DNA of 24,960 nucleotides from a virus. The position numbers and the translations under genes are program-made. Positions 4,752 through 13,152 of the stretch are shown one piece after another. Location: positions 1 through 24,960 of the IMG/VR virus record IMGVR_UViG_3300032242_000813; one strand, written 5' to 3'. Every line of letters starts with the position of its first letter. The stretch's first letter is position 1. The notes under the pieces are model-generated. The model was not told the DNA's origin, did no database searches, and saw only the letters and a program-made list of their open reading frames with translations.

Positions 4752-6251
4752 ATGACTCCTGAAATAGTTGAAGGTGTAGTAAAAGCTTTCCTGATTCGGG
4801 GCTTTGATAATCCCTCCGGTATACCCGAGTGTCATCGGGAATGGTGGGACATGGTTTGTACGAAGCACAAGTTCGTAGCACTAGCAGCACCTAGAGGCCA
4901 CGCCAAGAGTACGGCAATTACGCATTCCTACGTGATTAGCAACTTGGTGTTTCGAGAGTGTAAGTTCGTCCTGATAGTAGCCGATACCGAAACTCAAGCC
5001 TCTATGTTCCTTGAAGATATTAAGAAGGAACTAAGCCACAACGAAGATCTGATGAAGACCTTCGGCATTAAAGGGTTCATCAAGGATTCCGTCACCGACT
5101 TCATCATGGAGTTCCACGACGGTACACAGTTCCGCGTAATGGCTAAAGGCGCAGGCCAGTCCATGCGAGGAGTCAAGTGGGATAACAAACGTCCTGACTT
5201 GATTATGTGCGATGACCTTGAGAACGAAGAGATGGTACTGAATAAAGAACGGAGAAGTAACTTCAGACGTTGGTTCTCCGGTACTCTGATTCCCGCCCTT
5301 AGCAAGGATGGGATTATACGTGTTGTGGGCACTATCCTTCATACGGATAGTCAACTCAACCGCCTCATGCCTCGACTAAACCGTAAAGATCGCCCGTGTC
5401 TTGTGACGGATCTTAAGGAAGTAGCTAATCCAAAAGATGTGTGGTTTTCCGCACGATATAGGGCGCATGACAAGCGGATGGAAGTAGCTCTCTGGCCTGA
5501 GTACAAGCCCATCAGTTGGTTGATGGAGCAACGGCAAGAGAAGTTGGACCAAGGTCTTGCAGATCTGTGGGCACAGGAGATGTTGAACGTACCGTTCGAC
5601 GAAGCCAACGCCCCGTTCAAGATCAAGGATTTTCACCCAATGGCTGAACACGATTGGGATCAGAACATGAACTACTACATTAGTTGTGACTTTGCAACTA
5701 GTGATAAACAGAAGTCCGACTACACAGCTTTTTTGGTTTCAGGGATCTCGTCCGATGGCACCATTAACGTAGTGAAGGCCATAAAGGACCGCCTAGAATC
5801 TCCTGAAATTCTCGAAACGTTGAAGATGTTGGTCCAAAAGTACGATCCTAGAATGGTCTTTGTAGAAGCAGGCCAGATTTGGAATACGTTGGAACCTCTT
5901 GTTACCAACGAAATGTACAAGACGGGAGATTTCTACCTCATAGAAAAACTTCCCTCAATCACAGACAAACGTTCGAGAAGTGCCAGTATCCGGGCACGGA
6001 TGAGGGCAGGAGCAGTCAAGTTTGACACTACTGCCGACTGGTACCCAGATTTCTTAGAAGAGTGTTTGAGGTTCACAGGAACCGGTAGTACGCACGATGA
6101 CCAAGTAGACACCCTCTCACTGCTTGGGCTTGCTTTAAACAAATTCGTAGATGCTCCTACTAGAGAAGAAGATCTGGAAGAGCAGTACGAAGACGAGAAG
6201 AGAGAATCAGGAATGTACGAGATAGGGAGATCAGAGATTGGCGGATACTAA
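4752..6251 (+). CDS. terminase large subunit (TerL), 499 aa
   Basis: This is the packaging motor ATPase and headful or cos nuclease. Walker A is PRGHAKST (47-54), Walker B PDLIMCDD (148-155) with a likely catalytic E157, and the coupling motif is VVGTILH (191-197). The C-terminal RNase H-like nuclease shows D313 in SCDFATSD, E372 in VFVEAG, and the closing HDDQVDTLSLLGLAL segment (448-462) with D449/D450. Length is normal for the family. An in-frame TAG directly precedes the ATG at 4752, so the start cannot lie further upstream, yet no purine-rich ribosome binding site is present: the preceding bases are pyrimidine-rich and part of a hairpin. The 3' end overlaps the next gene by 14 bases. Confidence 0.95.
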   Translation: MTPEIVEGVVKAFLIRGFDNPSGIPECHREWWDMVCTKHKFVALAAPRGHAKSTAITHSYVISNLVFRECKFVLIVADTETQASMFLEDIKKELSHNEDLMKTFGIKGFIKDSVTDFIMEFHDGTQFRVMAKGAGQSMRGVKWDNKRPDLIMCDDLENEEMVLNKERRSNFRRWFSGTLIPALSKDGIIRVVGTILHTDSQLNRLMPRLNRKDRPCLVTDLKEVANPKDVWFSARYRAHDKRMEVALWPEYKPISWLMEQRQEKLDQGLADLWAQEMLNVPFDEANAPFKIKDFHPMAEHDWDQNMNYYISCDFATSDKQKSDYTAFLVSGISSDGTINVVKAIKDRLESPEILETLKMLVQKYDPRMVFVEAGQIWNTLEPLVTNEMYKTGDFYLIEKLPSITDKRSRSASIRARMRAGAVKFDTTADWYPDFLEECLRFTGTGSTHDDQVDTLSLLGLALNKFVDAPTREEDLEEQYEDEKRESGMYEIGRSEIGGY

Positions 6252-6933
6252 AGTAGCACTATGCATCCCGAGTACGGGAATTGTTCACGCAGGTTTTGCG
6301 ATGAGTCTTCCGGGTTTGGCAATTCATTACTTGTCCACCCCGATCATAGGTCAAGAAGGCACACGCGATATGACCTGTCAAACGCTTGTTGGTTCGTGTA
6401 TTGGAGAAGCTCGTGACAAGATGGTGGAAGACGCAATCAGTAAAAACTGTACCCATGTCCTATTCATTGATGACGACATGGGTTTCTTGCCCGAAACCCT
6501 TACTACGATGCTTGCTCGGCAAATGCCCGTTCTGCTCTGCAACTATAGACGCAAAGTACCTCCCGGAACCTTCACGGCAACGAACAAAGATAACACGGCT
6601 CCGATTCAGACGACGCACGAAAGCACCTCACTAGTAGAGTGTAATTACGGTGGGTTTGGTTTCGCACTGATTGAGATCGATGTTTTCAAAGCTATCAAGA
6701 AACCTCGGTTCCTCATGTACTACAATGAGGCCATTGACACATACACAACGGAAGATAGACCCTTCTTCGACGCCATTCACAAGGCTGGTTTCCCGGTCTT
6801 TGTAGATCAAGATGCTTCGAAGATGGTGTGGCACAACGGCACCTTTGCCTACTGCTACGATCAGGTCCTTCCGGCAGAGTGGGCTACCCCCACTCCCTCA
6901 CGAATGACATTGGAACCTATTAAGAAGGATTAA
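6238..6933 (+). CDS. GT-A fold glycosyltransferase, 231 aa
   Basis: The N-terminal strand KVALCIPSTG and the metal-binding FIDDDMGF (D78-D80) are typical of GT-A nucleotide-sugar transferases. A central NYGGFGFALIEIDVF block follows (136-150), then TEDRPFFDAIHKAGF (171-185) with the acidic E172/D173 acceptor-site motif, and DQDASKMVWHNG (190-201) with the usual downstream His. All the active-site landmarks are present, so it looks functional. The start is TTG at 6238 with AGGGAGA upstream. Its position between TerL and portal, overlapping TerL, places its expression with virion assembly. Possible acceptors are a virion protein or host surface polysaccharide; phage DNA modification is less likely since no hypermodified-base pathway is visible in the window. 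Confidence 0.8.
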   Translation: MADTKVALCIPSTGIVHAGFAMSLPGLAIHYLSTPIIGQEGTRDMTCQTLVGSCIGEARDKMVEDAISKNCTHVLFIDDDMGFLPETLTTMLARQMPVLLCNYRRKVPPGTFTATNKDNTAPIQTTHESTSLVECNYGGFGFALIEIDVFKAIKKPRFLMYYNEAIDTYTTEDRPFFDAIHKAGFPVFVDQDASKMVWHNGTFAYCYDQVLPAEWATPTPSRMTLEPIKKD

Positions 6934-6935
6934 CT

Positions 6936-9281
6936 TTGGGTAACGGACCTCTCCCGCCGCAAGGTGGTCAACCACCGGCAGGCCCCCAATCACCAATGCC
7001 CCCGGCTCCGGGTGGTATGATGGGTGGGGCACAGGCACCGACAGGTCCTATTCCTCCGGGACAGCCCGTACAAGGTGGTCCTGCTGCACAGTCCCCGCAA
7101 CCCGATCCCTCGGTTCAGGAACAAGATCCTCAGGCTCAATTGAAGGCCAAGATCAATTCCATGATGATGGATGCGAATCTAGCCAAGAAGGTACAGAAGA
7201 AGGATGGTGGGGAATACATCAAGAAGATGGGTGCCAAGATCCTTGAAGGTATTGATGCCGACAAGAAGTCTATGGACCCTTGGCTAAAGAAGAACGAAGA
7301 ATGGATGAATCTAGCTCTACTCGTCCGAGAGAACAAATCCTTCCCTTGGCCCAAAGCAGCGAATGTAAAGTATCCACTCCTTGCTACTGCCGCTATGCAG
7401 TTTTCGGCAAGGGCGTACCCAGCACTTGTACCCTCAGACGGACACGTAGTCAAAACCAAAGTCGTTCAGATGAACGGCTCCGACGAGGTCTACAACTCAG
7501 CTGAAAGAATCGGCCATCACATGTCATACCAAGTCATTGAGCGTATGCCTGACTGGGAAGAGGACATGGACAAGCTTCTGATGACGATGGCTATTAGCGG
7601 CATCTGTTTCAAGAAGACGTATCACAATTCGGTATTGGGAGTCCACTGCTCGAATCTGGTTTACCCTGAGAACTTGATTGTCAATTACCACGCCAAGTCT
7701 TTGAAGAAGGCTTATCGGGTAACTGAACAACTGTTCTACAACGATAACGAGATTAAAGAGAAGGTCCTCAACGACGAGGAATTTCTTGACGTAGAATACA
7801 ATACTCCCGTAGAAGATTCGTCCACGAACAAGTCTGCCCACAAGAAGGTGGCAACGGGTGTTGTTTCTCCCCCAGTAGATAAGAGTACTCCACATACGTT
7901 CTATTCCTGCCATACGTTCTGGGATCTTGATGACGACGGATACGAAGAGCCGTACATCATTACGATCCACAAAGAAACAAAGCAAGTTGTTCGAATCATT
8001 GCTCGGTGGTGTCTTGAAGATGTCCACTATAGTGACAAGAACAAGATTGCTCGTATTGAACCGATGGAGTATTTCACAGCTTTCCCCTTCATCCCCAATC
8101 CCGATGGCTCCATCTATGCTCTTGGGTTTGGCCTCCTGTTAGGTCCGTTGAATGAATCGGTTAACGCCCTTATCAATCAACTCATGGACGCGGGTACCCT
8201 CGCTAACATGCCTGCAGGGTTCATTGGCAAAGGACTCCGTCTTCGGATGGGCCAGACCTCACTCCAACCGGGTGAGTTCAAGGTAGTCAATGCAACAGGT
8301 GAAGACCTTCAAAAGAGCGTGTACGTCATGCCCTTCAGGGAACCTTCTAGTGTGTTGTTCCAGCTGATGCAGATGTTGATTACGTCTGGTAATCAGTTGG
8401 CATCGATTGCCGAGATCTTTGTAGGCAAGATGCCCGGGCAGAATACGCCAGCAACAACGACACAAGAAACGATACAGCAAGGTATGGCTGTCTTTACGGC
8501 AATCTACAAGCGGGTGTATCGTTCACTAGCGCAAGAGTTCAAGAAGATCTTTTGGCTCAACAAGATTAACCCCGATGTAATCGAAGAGGAGTCAAAGATC
8601 AGTGGTATCCAAATGCAAGCGTCTGATTACGACCTCCCTGATTGGGTGGTTATTCCCGGTGCTGATCCCACTGGTGATACTGGTTCAACGAAACTGGCGA
8701 AGCTTCAAAGCGTGGGTCAACTCCTCCAACTCCAAACGATAGATCCGATGGGTTATACTCGTCGTGTGTTGGATGCGAATGAGATTCCGAATGCACAGCA
8801 ACTCATGCGCCAGCCTTCTCCTCCGCAACCTGATCCGAAGATGCAGACGGAACAAGAGAAGCAGAAGACAGAACAACTCAAGCAACAAGGGATGACACAA
8901 TCGCAACAAGCTGATGCTGCCAAGGCCATGCAAGATCAGCAAGATGCACAACAGAATCTTGCTATCACTGCACAGAAGCATGACATGGATCTACGCCATA
9001 CTCAGCAAATGCAAGCCCTAAAGTTGCAAGGTGAACAGAGTAAGATCCATCAGAACACGGTTATGACCACTCTGAAGGAGCATCAAGAAGTACACAAGCA
9101 TCTGATTGCATCGCTGAAAGATATCTCGAATCATGTGCAACAACTGCACCAGAAGCAACAAACCCATGTGCAGGGTCAAGTTCATGCACAACAAGAGCAT
9201 CGTCAAACGTTGACGTTGAATGCCCAACGCGCCCGACAAGAGGCAAGACTAAAAGCGAAGGCACCCACAACTACTAAGTGA
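6936..9281 (+). CDS. portal protein, 781 aa
   Basis: This forms the dodecameric portal at the capsid vertex through which TerL pumps DNA. Identification rests on position after TerL, size close to P22-type portals (about 725 aa), and portal-like features: a KSFPWPKAANVKYPLL region (about 130-145), an acidic central stem/wing region, and a long C-terminal segment (about 640-781) very rich in Gln, His and Lys, like a helical barrel. The first 66 residues are an unusual Pro/Gly/Gln-rich, probably disordered extension. The start is TTG at 6936 with AAGGA six bases upstream, two bases after the glycosyltransferase stop; two consecutive TTG-initiated genes suggest deliberately modest translation. 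Confidence 0.85.
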   Translation: MGNGPLPPQGGQPPAGPQSPMPPAPGGMMGGAQAPTGPIPPGQPVQGGPAAQSPQPDPSVQEQDPQAQLKAKINSMMMDANLAKKVQKKDGGEYIKKMGAKILEGIDADKKSMDPWLKKNEEWMNLALLVRENKSFPWPKAANVKYPLLATAAMQFSARAYPALVPSDGHVVKTKVVQMNGSDEVYNSAERIGHHMSYQVIERMPDWEEDMDKLLMTMAISGICFKKTYHNSVLGVHCSNLVYPENLIVNYHAKSLKKAYRVTEQLFYNDNEIKEKVLNDEEFLDVEYNTPVEDSSTNKSAHKKVATGVVSPPVDKSTPHTFYSCHTFWDLDDDGYEEPYIITIHKETKQVVRIIARWCLEDVHYSDKNKIARIEPMEYFTAFPFIPNPDGSIYALGFGLLLGPLNESVNALINQLMDAGTLANMPAGFIGKGLRLRMGQTSLQPGEFKVVNATGEDLQKSVYVMPFREPSSVLFQLMQMLITSGNQLASIAEIFVGKMPGQNTPATTTQETIQQGMAVFTAIYKRVYRSLAQEFKKIFWLNKINPDVIEEESKISGIQMQASDYDLPDWVVIPGADPTGDTGSTKLAKLQSVGQLLQLQTIDPMGYTRRVLDANEIPNAQQLMRQPSPPQPDPKMQTEQEKQKTEQLKQQGMTQSQQADAAKAMQDQQDAQQNLAITAQKHDMDLRHTQQMQALKLQGEQSKIHQNTVMTTLKEHQEVHKHLIASLKDISNHVQQLHQKQQTHVQGQVHAQQEHRQTLTLNAQRARQEARLKAKAPTTTK

Positions 9282-9291
9282 GGTGTAAATA

Positions 9292-9525
9292 GTGTTTACA
9301 GTACAAGAGTATTTGGAATGGCGGAACCACCCTATCACGGGAGCGTTCTACAAAGAGATGGAAAATACCGCAGCCGATCTTATGGCTAAGATTATGAATA
9401 GTGATAGTTCTAATCAAGCGAGGGATCAATTCCTCAAGGGTATGTTCAAAGGGATTGATGAAGTTGTTGCCTTCAAGCCCGACCTCATTACTGAGGAAGG
9501 CGAGGAGACTGACCCAAATGCTTAA
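9292..9525 (+). CDS. small hypothetical protein, 77 aa
   Basis: A short acidic helical protein (MFTVQEYLEWRNHPITGAFY...) ending in EEGEETDPNA. The start is GTG at 9292 with an excellent GAGGTG six bases upstream. It lies 10 bases after the portal gene and overlaps the co-chaperonin gene by 8 bases. Small acidic proteins at this place between portal and scaffold are common in podoviruses, but I cannot name a family or function. Confidence 0.7.
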   Translation: MFTVQEYLEWRNHPITGAFYKEMENTAADLMAKIMNSDSSNQARDQFLKGMFKGIDEVVAFKPDLITEEGEETDPNA

Positions 9526-9856
9526 ACCTGTCGGCTGGCATATCCTGATTAAACTGGATACGTTCGAAGAAGAAGCTAACGTACCTGAAAGCCTTAAGAA
9601 CTCTGGTTTCAAGATTAAGGCTGGTCTAGATGCGTATGATGATCGTCGAACGAAAGTAGCAATGGAGACTGGTACTGTCGTAGGAATGGGTAGTCTTTGT
9701 TTCAAAGGCTCCAAGTTTGACAACCAAGAACCGTGGTGCAAAGTCGGAGATAGAGTTATCTTCGGGAAACACGCAGGTAAACTCGTCATTGATCGTAAGA
9801 CGAAGGAAGAGTTCTTCCTTATCAACGATGATGACATTCAGGTAGTGGAGGAATAA
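9518..9856 (+). CDS. GroES-like co-chaperonin, 112 aa
   Basis: The sequence follows the Cpn10 plan: an N-terminal strand PVGWHILIKLD (4-14), a long variable segment where the mobile loop would be (about 18-46), then TGTVVGMG (51-58), CKVGDRVIFGKHAGKLV (74-90) and the closing EEFFLINDDDIQVVE (97-111), which aligns with the end of GroES. The length is slightly above the usual 95-100 aa. Like T4 gp31 it would cap the host GroEL while folding capsid protein; the location just before scaffold and capsid genes fits. A longer frame from 9401 exists, but the ATG at 9518 is at the family N-terminus and has GGAG upstream. It overlaps the next gene by one base. Confidence 0.8.
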   Translation: MLKPVGWHILIKLDTFEEEANVPESLKNSGFKIKAGLDAYDDRRTKVAMETGTVVGMGSLCFKGSKFDNQEPWCKVGDRVIFGKHAGKLVIDRKTKEEFFLINDDDIQVVEE

Positions 9857-10686
9857 TGGCCGAAGAAGGTCAAGTAGATACGGGTACAGAAAATACGGAA
9901 GGTACGACTACCGTGGAACTGACTCCCACAGAACAAAAGGCGGCAGCTGAAGGTTGGCAAAGCAAAGAAGACTGGATTGCAGCAGGCCATGATGAAGCAG
10001 ATCATCGCTCTGCTCGTGAATATCTGGATCGGGGTGAACTCCTCGGGAAGATTAAATCACAGTCGCAAGAAGCTAAAGAACTTCGAAATATGGTTGCCCA
10101 ACTGGGTGAACATAACAAGCAAGTTTACCAAGCTGGTTACCAACGGGCACTCGTTGAACTGAGAGCCAAGAAAGCTGAAGCCATCCAAAATGGTGATGGT
10201 GCTTTGGTTGTACAACTGGACGATGCTATTGATAAGACGCGGGATCATATCCGTAATATCCAAGCAGCGCCACAGGCGGCTCCACAAGCACAAACGGGCG
10301 AAGCCCCGGCCTTCACCGAATTTAAGCAAGCAGCTCCGTGGTACAACACTGACAAAGTGATGCAGAAGTGGGCACATGGAGAAGCAATTGAATACGCCCG
10401 AGAACTTGGTGACGCAGCTACGGAAGCAAAGATCTACGCCCATTTGATTAGGCAAGCGAAGATTGAGTTCCCTGACCGTGTCAATGCTCGTAAGGGTCCT
10501 CCGAATCCCGATGGTGAAGGTCGTACTTCGGGGAATGGAAAATCAAGTGGTGGTGGTAATGCCGCCTTTGAGAAGCTTATGGCTACTCTGCCTGAAGATC
10601 AGGCTCGTGCAGCCCGCAGTTTGGTGAAGAATAAAATTCTCACCGCAGAGAAATACGTAGAAGACTACAATAACATTAGGAGTTAA
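9856..10686 (+). CDS. capsid scaffolding protein, 276 aa
   Basis: A highly charged, mostly helical protein: an acidic N-terminus, a coiled-coil-like region (about 70-130, including KIKSQSQEAKELRNMVAQL), an Ala/Pro/Gln linker (136-150), and a Gly-rich segment before a C-terminal helix ending EKYVEDYNNIRS. Scaffolds guide capsid assembly and leave before DNA entry. It is called by composition and by its position two genes upstream of the head proteins. GGAGG is four bases before the ATG, and the start overlaps the previous stop as TAATG, so translation is both strong and coupled. Confidence 0.75.
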   Translation: MAEEGQVDTGTENTEGTTTVELTPTEQKAAAEGWQSKEDWIAAGHDEADHRSAREYLDRGELLGKIKSQSQEAKELRNMVAQLGEHNKQVYQAGYQRALVELRAKKAEAIQNGDGALVVQLDDAIDKTRDHIRNIQAAPQAAPQAQTGEAPAFTEFKQAAPWYNTDKVMQKWAHGEAIEYARELGDAATEAKIYAHLIRQAKIEFPDRVNARKGPPNPDGEGRTSGNGKSSGGGNAAFEKLMATLPEDQARAARSLVKNKILTAEKYVEDYNNIRS

Positions 10687-10687
10687 G

Positions 10688-11140
10688 ATGACAAGAACGA
10701 CTAGAGCAGTCGAAGAAACACGCCCGGTACGGGTTCCCGTAGCCGCAGATAGGGCACCATTAGCCGTTAAAGGTTTGGATTATTCCAAGTACAAGTATCG
10801 CTGGGTCATGGACAAAGATGATCGTATCCCTACGTTCCTAGAAGGGGGTTATGAGTTCGTGAACAAGAATGATGCTTCGCTGGCCGAACCTGCAATAAAC
10901 GATGGCTCAGGTATTGACAACCGACGTAGCAAAGCTGCTGGGGGTGAGTCCGATAAACGGCTTTACCTTATGCGAATCCCGAAGGAATTCTGGGAAGAAG
11001 ACCAAAAGCTGAAGCAAAAGGAAGTTGATGCAACTGAGGCCACAATGGTACATCCCTCAGGTAAGGTTAAATCGGCTGGTGTGGATTATGGTTCTATCAC
11101 GATGAATCGTGGGAACTTTGATTCTGCCAACAAAGAGTAA
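10688..11140 (+). CDS. hypothetical virion-region protein, 150 aa
   Basis: A basic N-terminus (MTRTTRAVEETRPVRVPVAA) precedes a region with YSKYKYRWVMDKDDRIPTF, then a charged helix (KEFWEEDQKLKQKEVDATEA). This pattern is often seen between scaffold and capsid in podoviruses, but I do not know a function. AGGAG lies five bases before the ATG, which is 1 base after the scaffold stop codon. Followed by a 49-base spacer before the head protein genes. Confidence 0.7.
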   Translation: MTRTTRAVEETRPVRVPVAADRAPLAVKGLDYSKYKYRWVMDKDDRIPTFLEGGYEFVNKNDASLAEPAINDGSGIDNRRSKAAGGESDKRLYLMRIPKEFWEEDQKLKQKEVDATEATMVHPSGKVKSAGVDYGSITMNRGNFDSANKE

Positions 11141-11189
11141 CTGGTTTTGTTGAGGGGTGTTAGCTATACAACTATAAGATGGAGTAATA

Positions 11190-11801
11190 ATGGCTAATAC
11201 GTCTCGTATTCGCGGCTTCCGTCCTATCCGCCATCTCGGTGGTTCTCCGTATAACGGCCAAGGTACCCCCTTCGTCTGTATCGGTGCCAACGAGGCGACT
11301 GCTCTCTTTATCGGAGACGTAGTTGTATCGGGTGGTACGGCAGGTGCGGCTGGCGTTGTTATTTCGGGTATGGATACGGAAGGTATGCAGTCCGTTCTTC
11401 ATGCTACGAATACCAACACTGGTGACGGCATCGTGGGTGTGATCGTGGGCTTTGCTCAAGACCAGACCTTGCCGAAGCAATATAACCCGGCTTCGACGAA
11501 CCGTATCGTGTTCGTTGAAACTGGTCGTGATGTCATCTATGAAGTACAAGAAAACGGTGTCGGTGCGAACCTCGCTGCTACTGCAATGGGCGCGAACGTT
11601 GGTATGACTTCCGGTGCGGGTTCGACGGTTACTGGTATGTCGGCTTACGCCATTACCAGCACCACGGGTACCGCGAGTTCCATTCCTTGGCGTTTGATGG
11701 GTCTTGTCAAGCGACCGGACAATGCACTTGGCCTTTCGAGTACCGACCTTGCGAAGTTTGAGGTTGTGCTGAATATGGCGCAGGGCGTTGGCGTTAACTA
11801 A
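11190..11801 (+). CDS. putative head decoration or stabilising protein, 203 aa
   Basis: Rich in Gly, Ala, Thr and Val, with no charged coiled regions, so probably a beta-structured virion protein. It starts MANTSRIRGFRPIRHLGGSP and lies directly before the major capsid gene with only 17 bases between. Strong GGAG five bases upstream and a restricted codon set (GGT, CGT, TCG, ACG favoured), shared with the capsid gene, suggest high expression. A capsid cement or decoration protein is the natural guess from position and composition; no sequence motif proves it. Confidence 0.6.
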   Translation: MANTSRIRGFRPIRHLGGSPYNGQGTPFVCIGANEATALFIGDVVVSGGTAGAAGVVISGMDTEGMQSVLHATNTNTGDGIVGVIVGFAQDQTLPKQYNPASTNRIVFVETGRDVIYEVQENGVGANLAATAMGANVGMTSGAGSTVTGMSAYAITSTTGTASSIPWRLMGLVKRPDNALGLSSTDLAKFEVVLNMAQGVGVN

Positions 11802-11818
11802 CCTAAAGGGATAATTAA

Positions 11819-12721
11819 ATGGCTATTAATACTGGCTCGTTTGGTCGTGCCCTTTGGCCCGGGGTAAACGCTTGGTACGGTAAGGCGTATGATGAATATG
11901 ATGTTGAATACACGCAGATCTTCGATACCTACAAGTCTTCGAAGTCGCGTGAAGAAGACATCAGTATCAGCTCGTTCGGTCTTGCGATTCAAACTGGTGA
12001 AAATCAGGGCGTAACGTATGACTCGGAAGTGCAAGGTTTCACGGATGTCTATCAACATGCGAAGTTTACCCTTGGCTTTGTTATCACCAAGGAAATGTAT
12101 GAAGATGACCAGTACGACATGGTTGGTCAGCGTAAAGCCAAGGGCCTTGCCTTTGCGATGCGTCAGACCAAGGAAACTGTCGCTGCTAACGTCCTGAACC
12201 GTGCATTCAATTCGAACTACACGTATGGTGACGGTAAGTCGCTGTGCGCTGCTGCCCGTCCGAACATCGCGGGTGGTACGTGGACGAATATGCCGTTGAA
12301 CGCGGTTGACATCTCGGAAATCGCACTTGAGCAAGCTGTTATCGACATTGCCAAGTACACGGATGATGCGGGTAAGAAGATTCAGGTCAAGCCGAAGAAA
12401 CTCGTCGTGCCTATCGACCTCGACTTCGAAACCGGCAAGATCCTGAAGACGGAATACAAGCTGGATACCGCTGATAACACCGTCAACTTGGTGCGTGGTC
12501 GTTTCCCGATGGGCTATGTGGTTAACCACTACCTGACGGATACGGACGCTTGGTTTATCATCACCAACGTTCCGAACGGTATGAAGTACTTTGAACGCCG
12601 TCCTGATACCTTCACGATGGATGACGACTTCAACACGGACAATGCGTTGTACAAGGCTACGGCCCGGTACTCGTTTGGTTCGTCGGACAAGAAGTCCATC
12701 TACGGAAGCGCCGGGGCCTGA
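11819..12721 (+). CDS. major capsid protein, 300 aa
   Basis: This is the HK97-fold shell protein. The call rests on position after scaffold and head protein, about 300 aa length, strongly biased high-expression codons, and features of the phage capsid families close to Mu gpT: an N-terminal arm, a charged segment (KSSKSREEDISISSFG), a long central helix with GQRKAKGLAFAMRQTKE, then KPKKLVVPIDLDFETGKIL and NTDNALYKATARYSFG near the C-terminus, resembling the conserved closing strands. A ribosome binding site AAAGGG lies eight bases upstream. The stop codon overlaps the start of an HNH gene as TGATG. Confidence 0.85.
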   Translation: MAINTGSFGRALWPGVNAWYGKAYDEYDVEYTQIFDTYKSSKSREEDISISSFGLAIQTGENQGVTYDSEVQGFTDVYQHAKFTLGFVITKEMYEDDQYDMVGQRKAKGLAFAMRQTKETVAANVLNRAFNSNYTYGDGKSLCAAARPNIAGGTWTNMPLNAVDISEIALEQAVIDIAKYTDDAGKKIQVKPKKLVVPIDLDFETGKILKTEYKLDTADNTVNLVRGRFPMGYVVNHYLTDTDAWFIITNVPNGMKYFERRPDTFTMDDDFNTDNALYKATARYSFGSSDKKSIYGSAGA

Positions 12722-13086
12722 TGATACTAGGGTCTGCCCTTGAAGCAAGGACAACCAAATCTGGTTGGGCAGCATACATGCGAAAGTATCGTGCTGCTCG
12801 ACCAGAAATAATGAAAGCAATAGATCTCAAAAAGAACTATGGTCTTTCATTAGATACTTATCAAGAATTATTTGAAAAGCAAAAAGGTGTCTGCGCGATT
12901 TGTGGTGAACCTGAAAAATCAAAAGACCATCGCACTAAAAAAGAAAGACTGCTTGCAGTCGATCATTGTCATGTAAGTAGTAAAATCCGTGGTCTACTTT
13001 GTGGTTCTTGTAATAAGGCCCTTGGTGGTTTTAAAGACAACGTGAGATTGCTTGAATCAGCAATCAAATACTTACAAGGCGCTTAG
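12721..13086 (+). CDS. endonuclease VII-type HNH nuclease, 121 aa
   Basis: The zinc and active-site pattern of the T4 endonuclease VII family is complete: CAIC (58-61), VDHCH (80-84), GLLCGSCN (91-98), with the helical lead-in YMRKYRAARPE...YGLSLDTYQEL. Such short free-standing members are usually homing-type or junction-cleaving nucleases. The base composition is visibly more AT-rich (AAA, GAA, ATT, TCA codons) than the capsid genes on both sides, a sign of separate origin. No ribosome binding site precedes the ATG at 12721, so it depends on coupling to the capsid gene; an internal ATG at 12778 would cut into the family's usual N-terminus. It separates the capsid gene from its terminator. 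Confidence 0.8.
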   Translation: MILGSALEARTTKSGWAAYMRKYRAARPEIMKAIDLKKNYGLSLDTYQELFEKQKGVCAICGEPEKSKDHRTKKERLLAVDHCHVSSKIRGLLCGSCNKALGGFKDNVRLLESAIKYLQGA

Positions 13087-13099
13087 TAGCATAACTGTT

Positions 13100-13131
13100 G
13101 GGGAGGGGTTCGCAGCCTCTCCCCACTTTTT
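13100..13131 (+). terminator. intrinsic terminator after the capsid/HNH genes
   Basis: GGGGAGGGG (13100-13108) pairs with CCTCTCCCC (13116-13124) through nine pairs including one G-U, with a 7-base loop, followed two bases later by TTTTT (13127-13131). This is a textbook rho-independent terminator. Since virion genes continue downstream with no clear new promoter, it probably acts as a partial terminator that keeps capsid message in excess. Confidence 0.85.
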
Positions 13132-13152
13132 CCTAACTAAAGGATAACAAAA

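Noticed and set aside
11150-11178. Promoter-like TTGAGG-17-TATAAG upstream of the head protein gene
   Set aside because: The expected transcript start would fall after the gene's Shine-Dalgarno sequence, so it could not serve that gene well; probably chance.
11798-12820. Open frame of 340 codons on the lower strand
   Set aside because: It is antisense to the major capsid gene and explained by the same codon bias.
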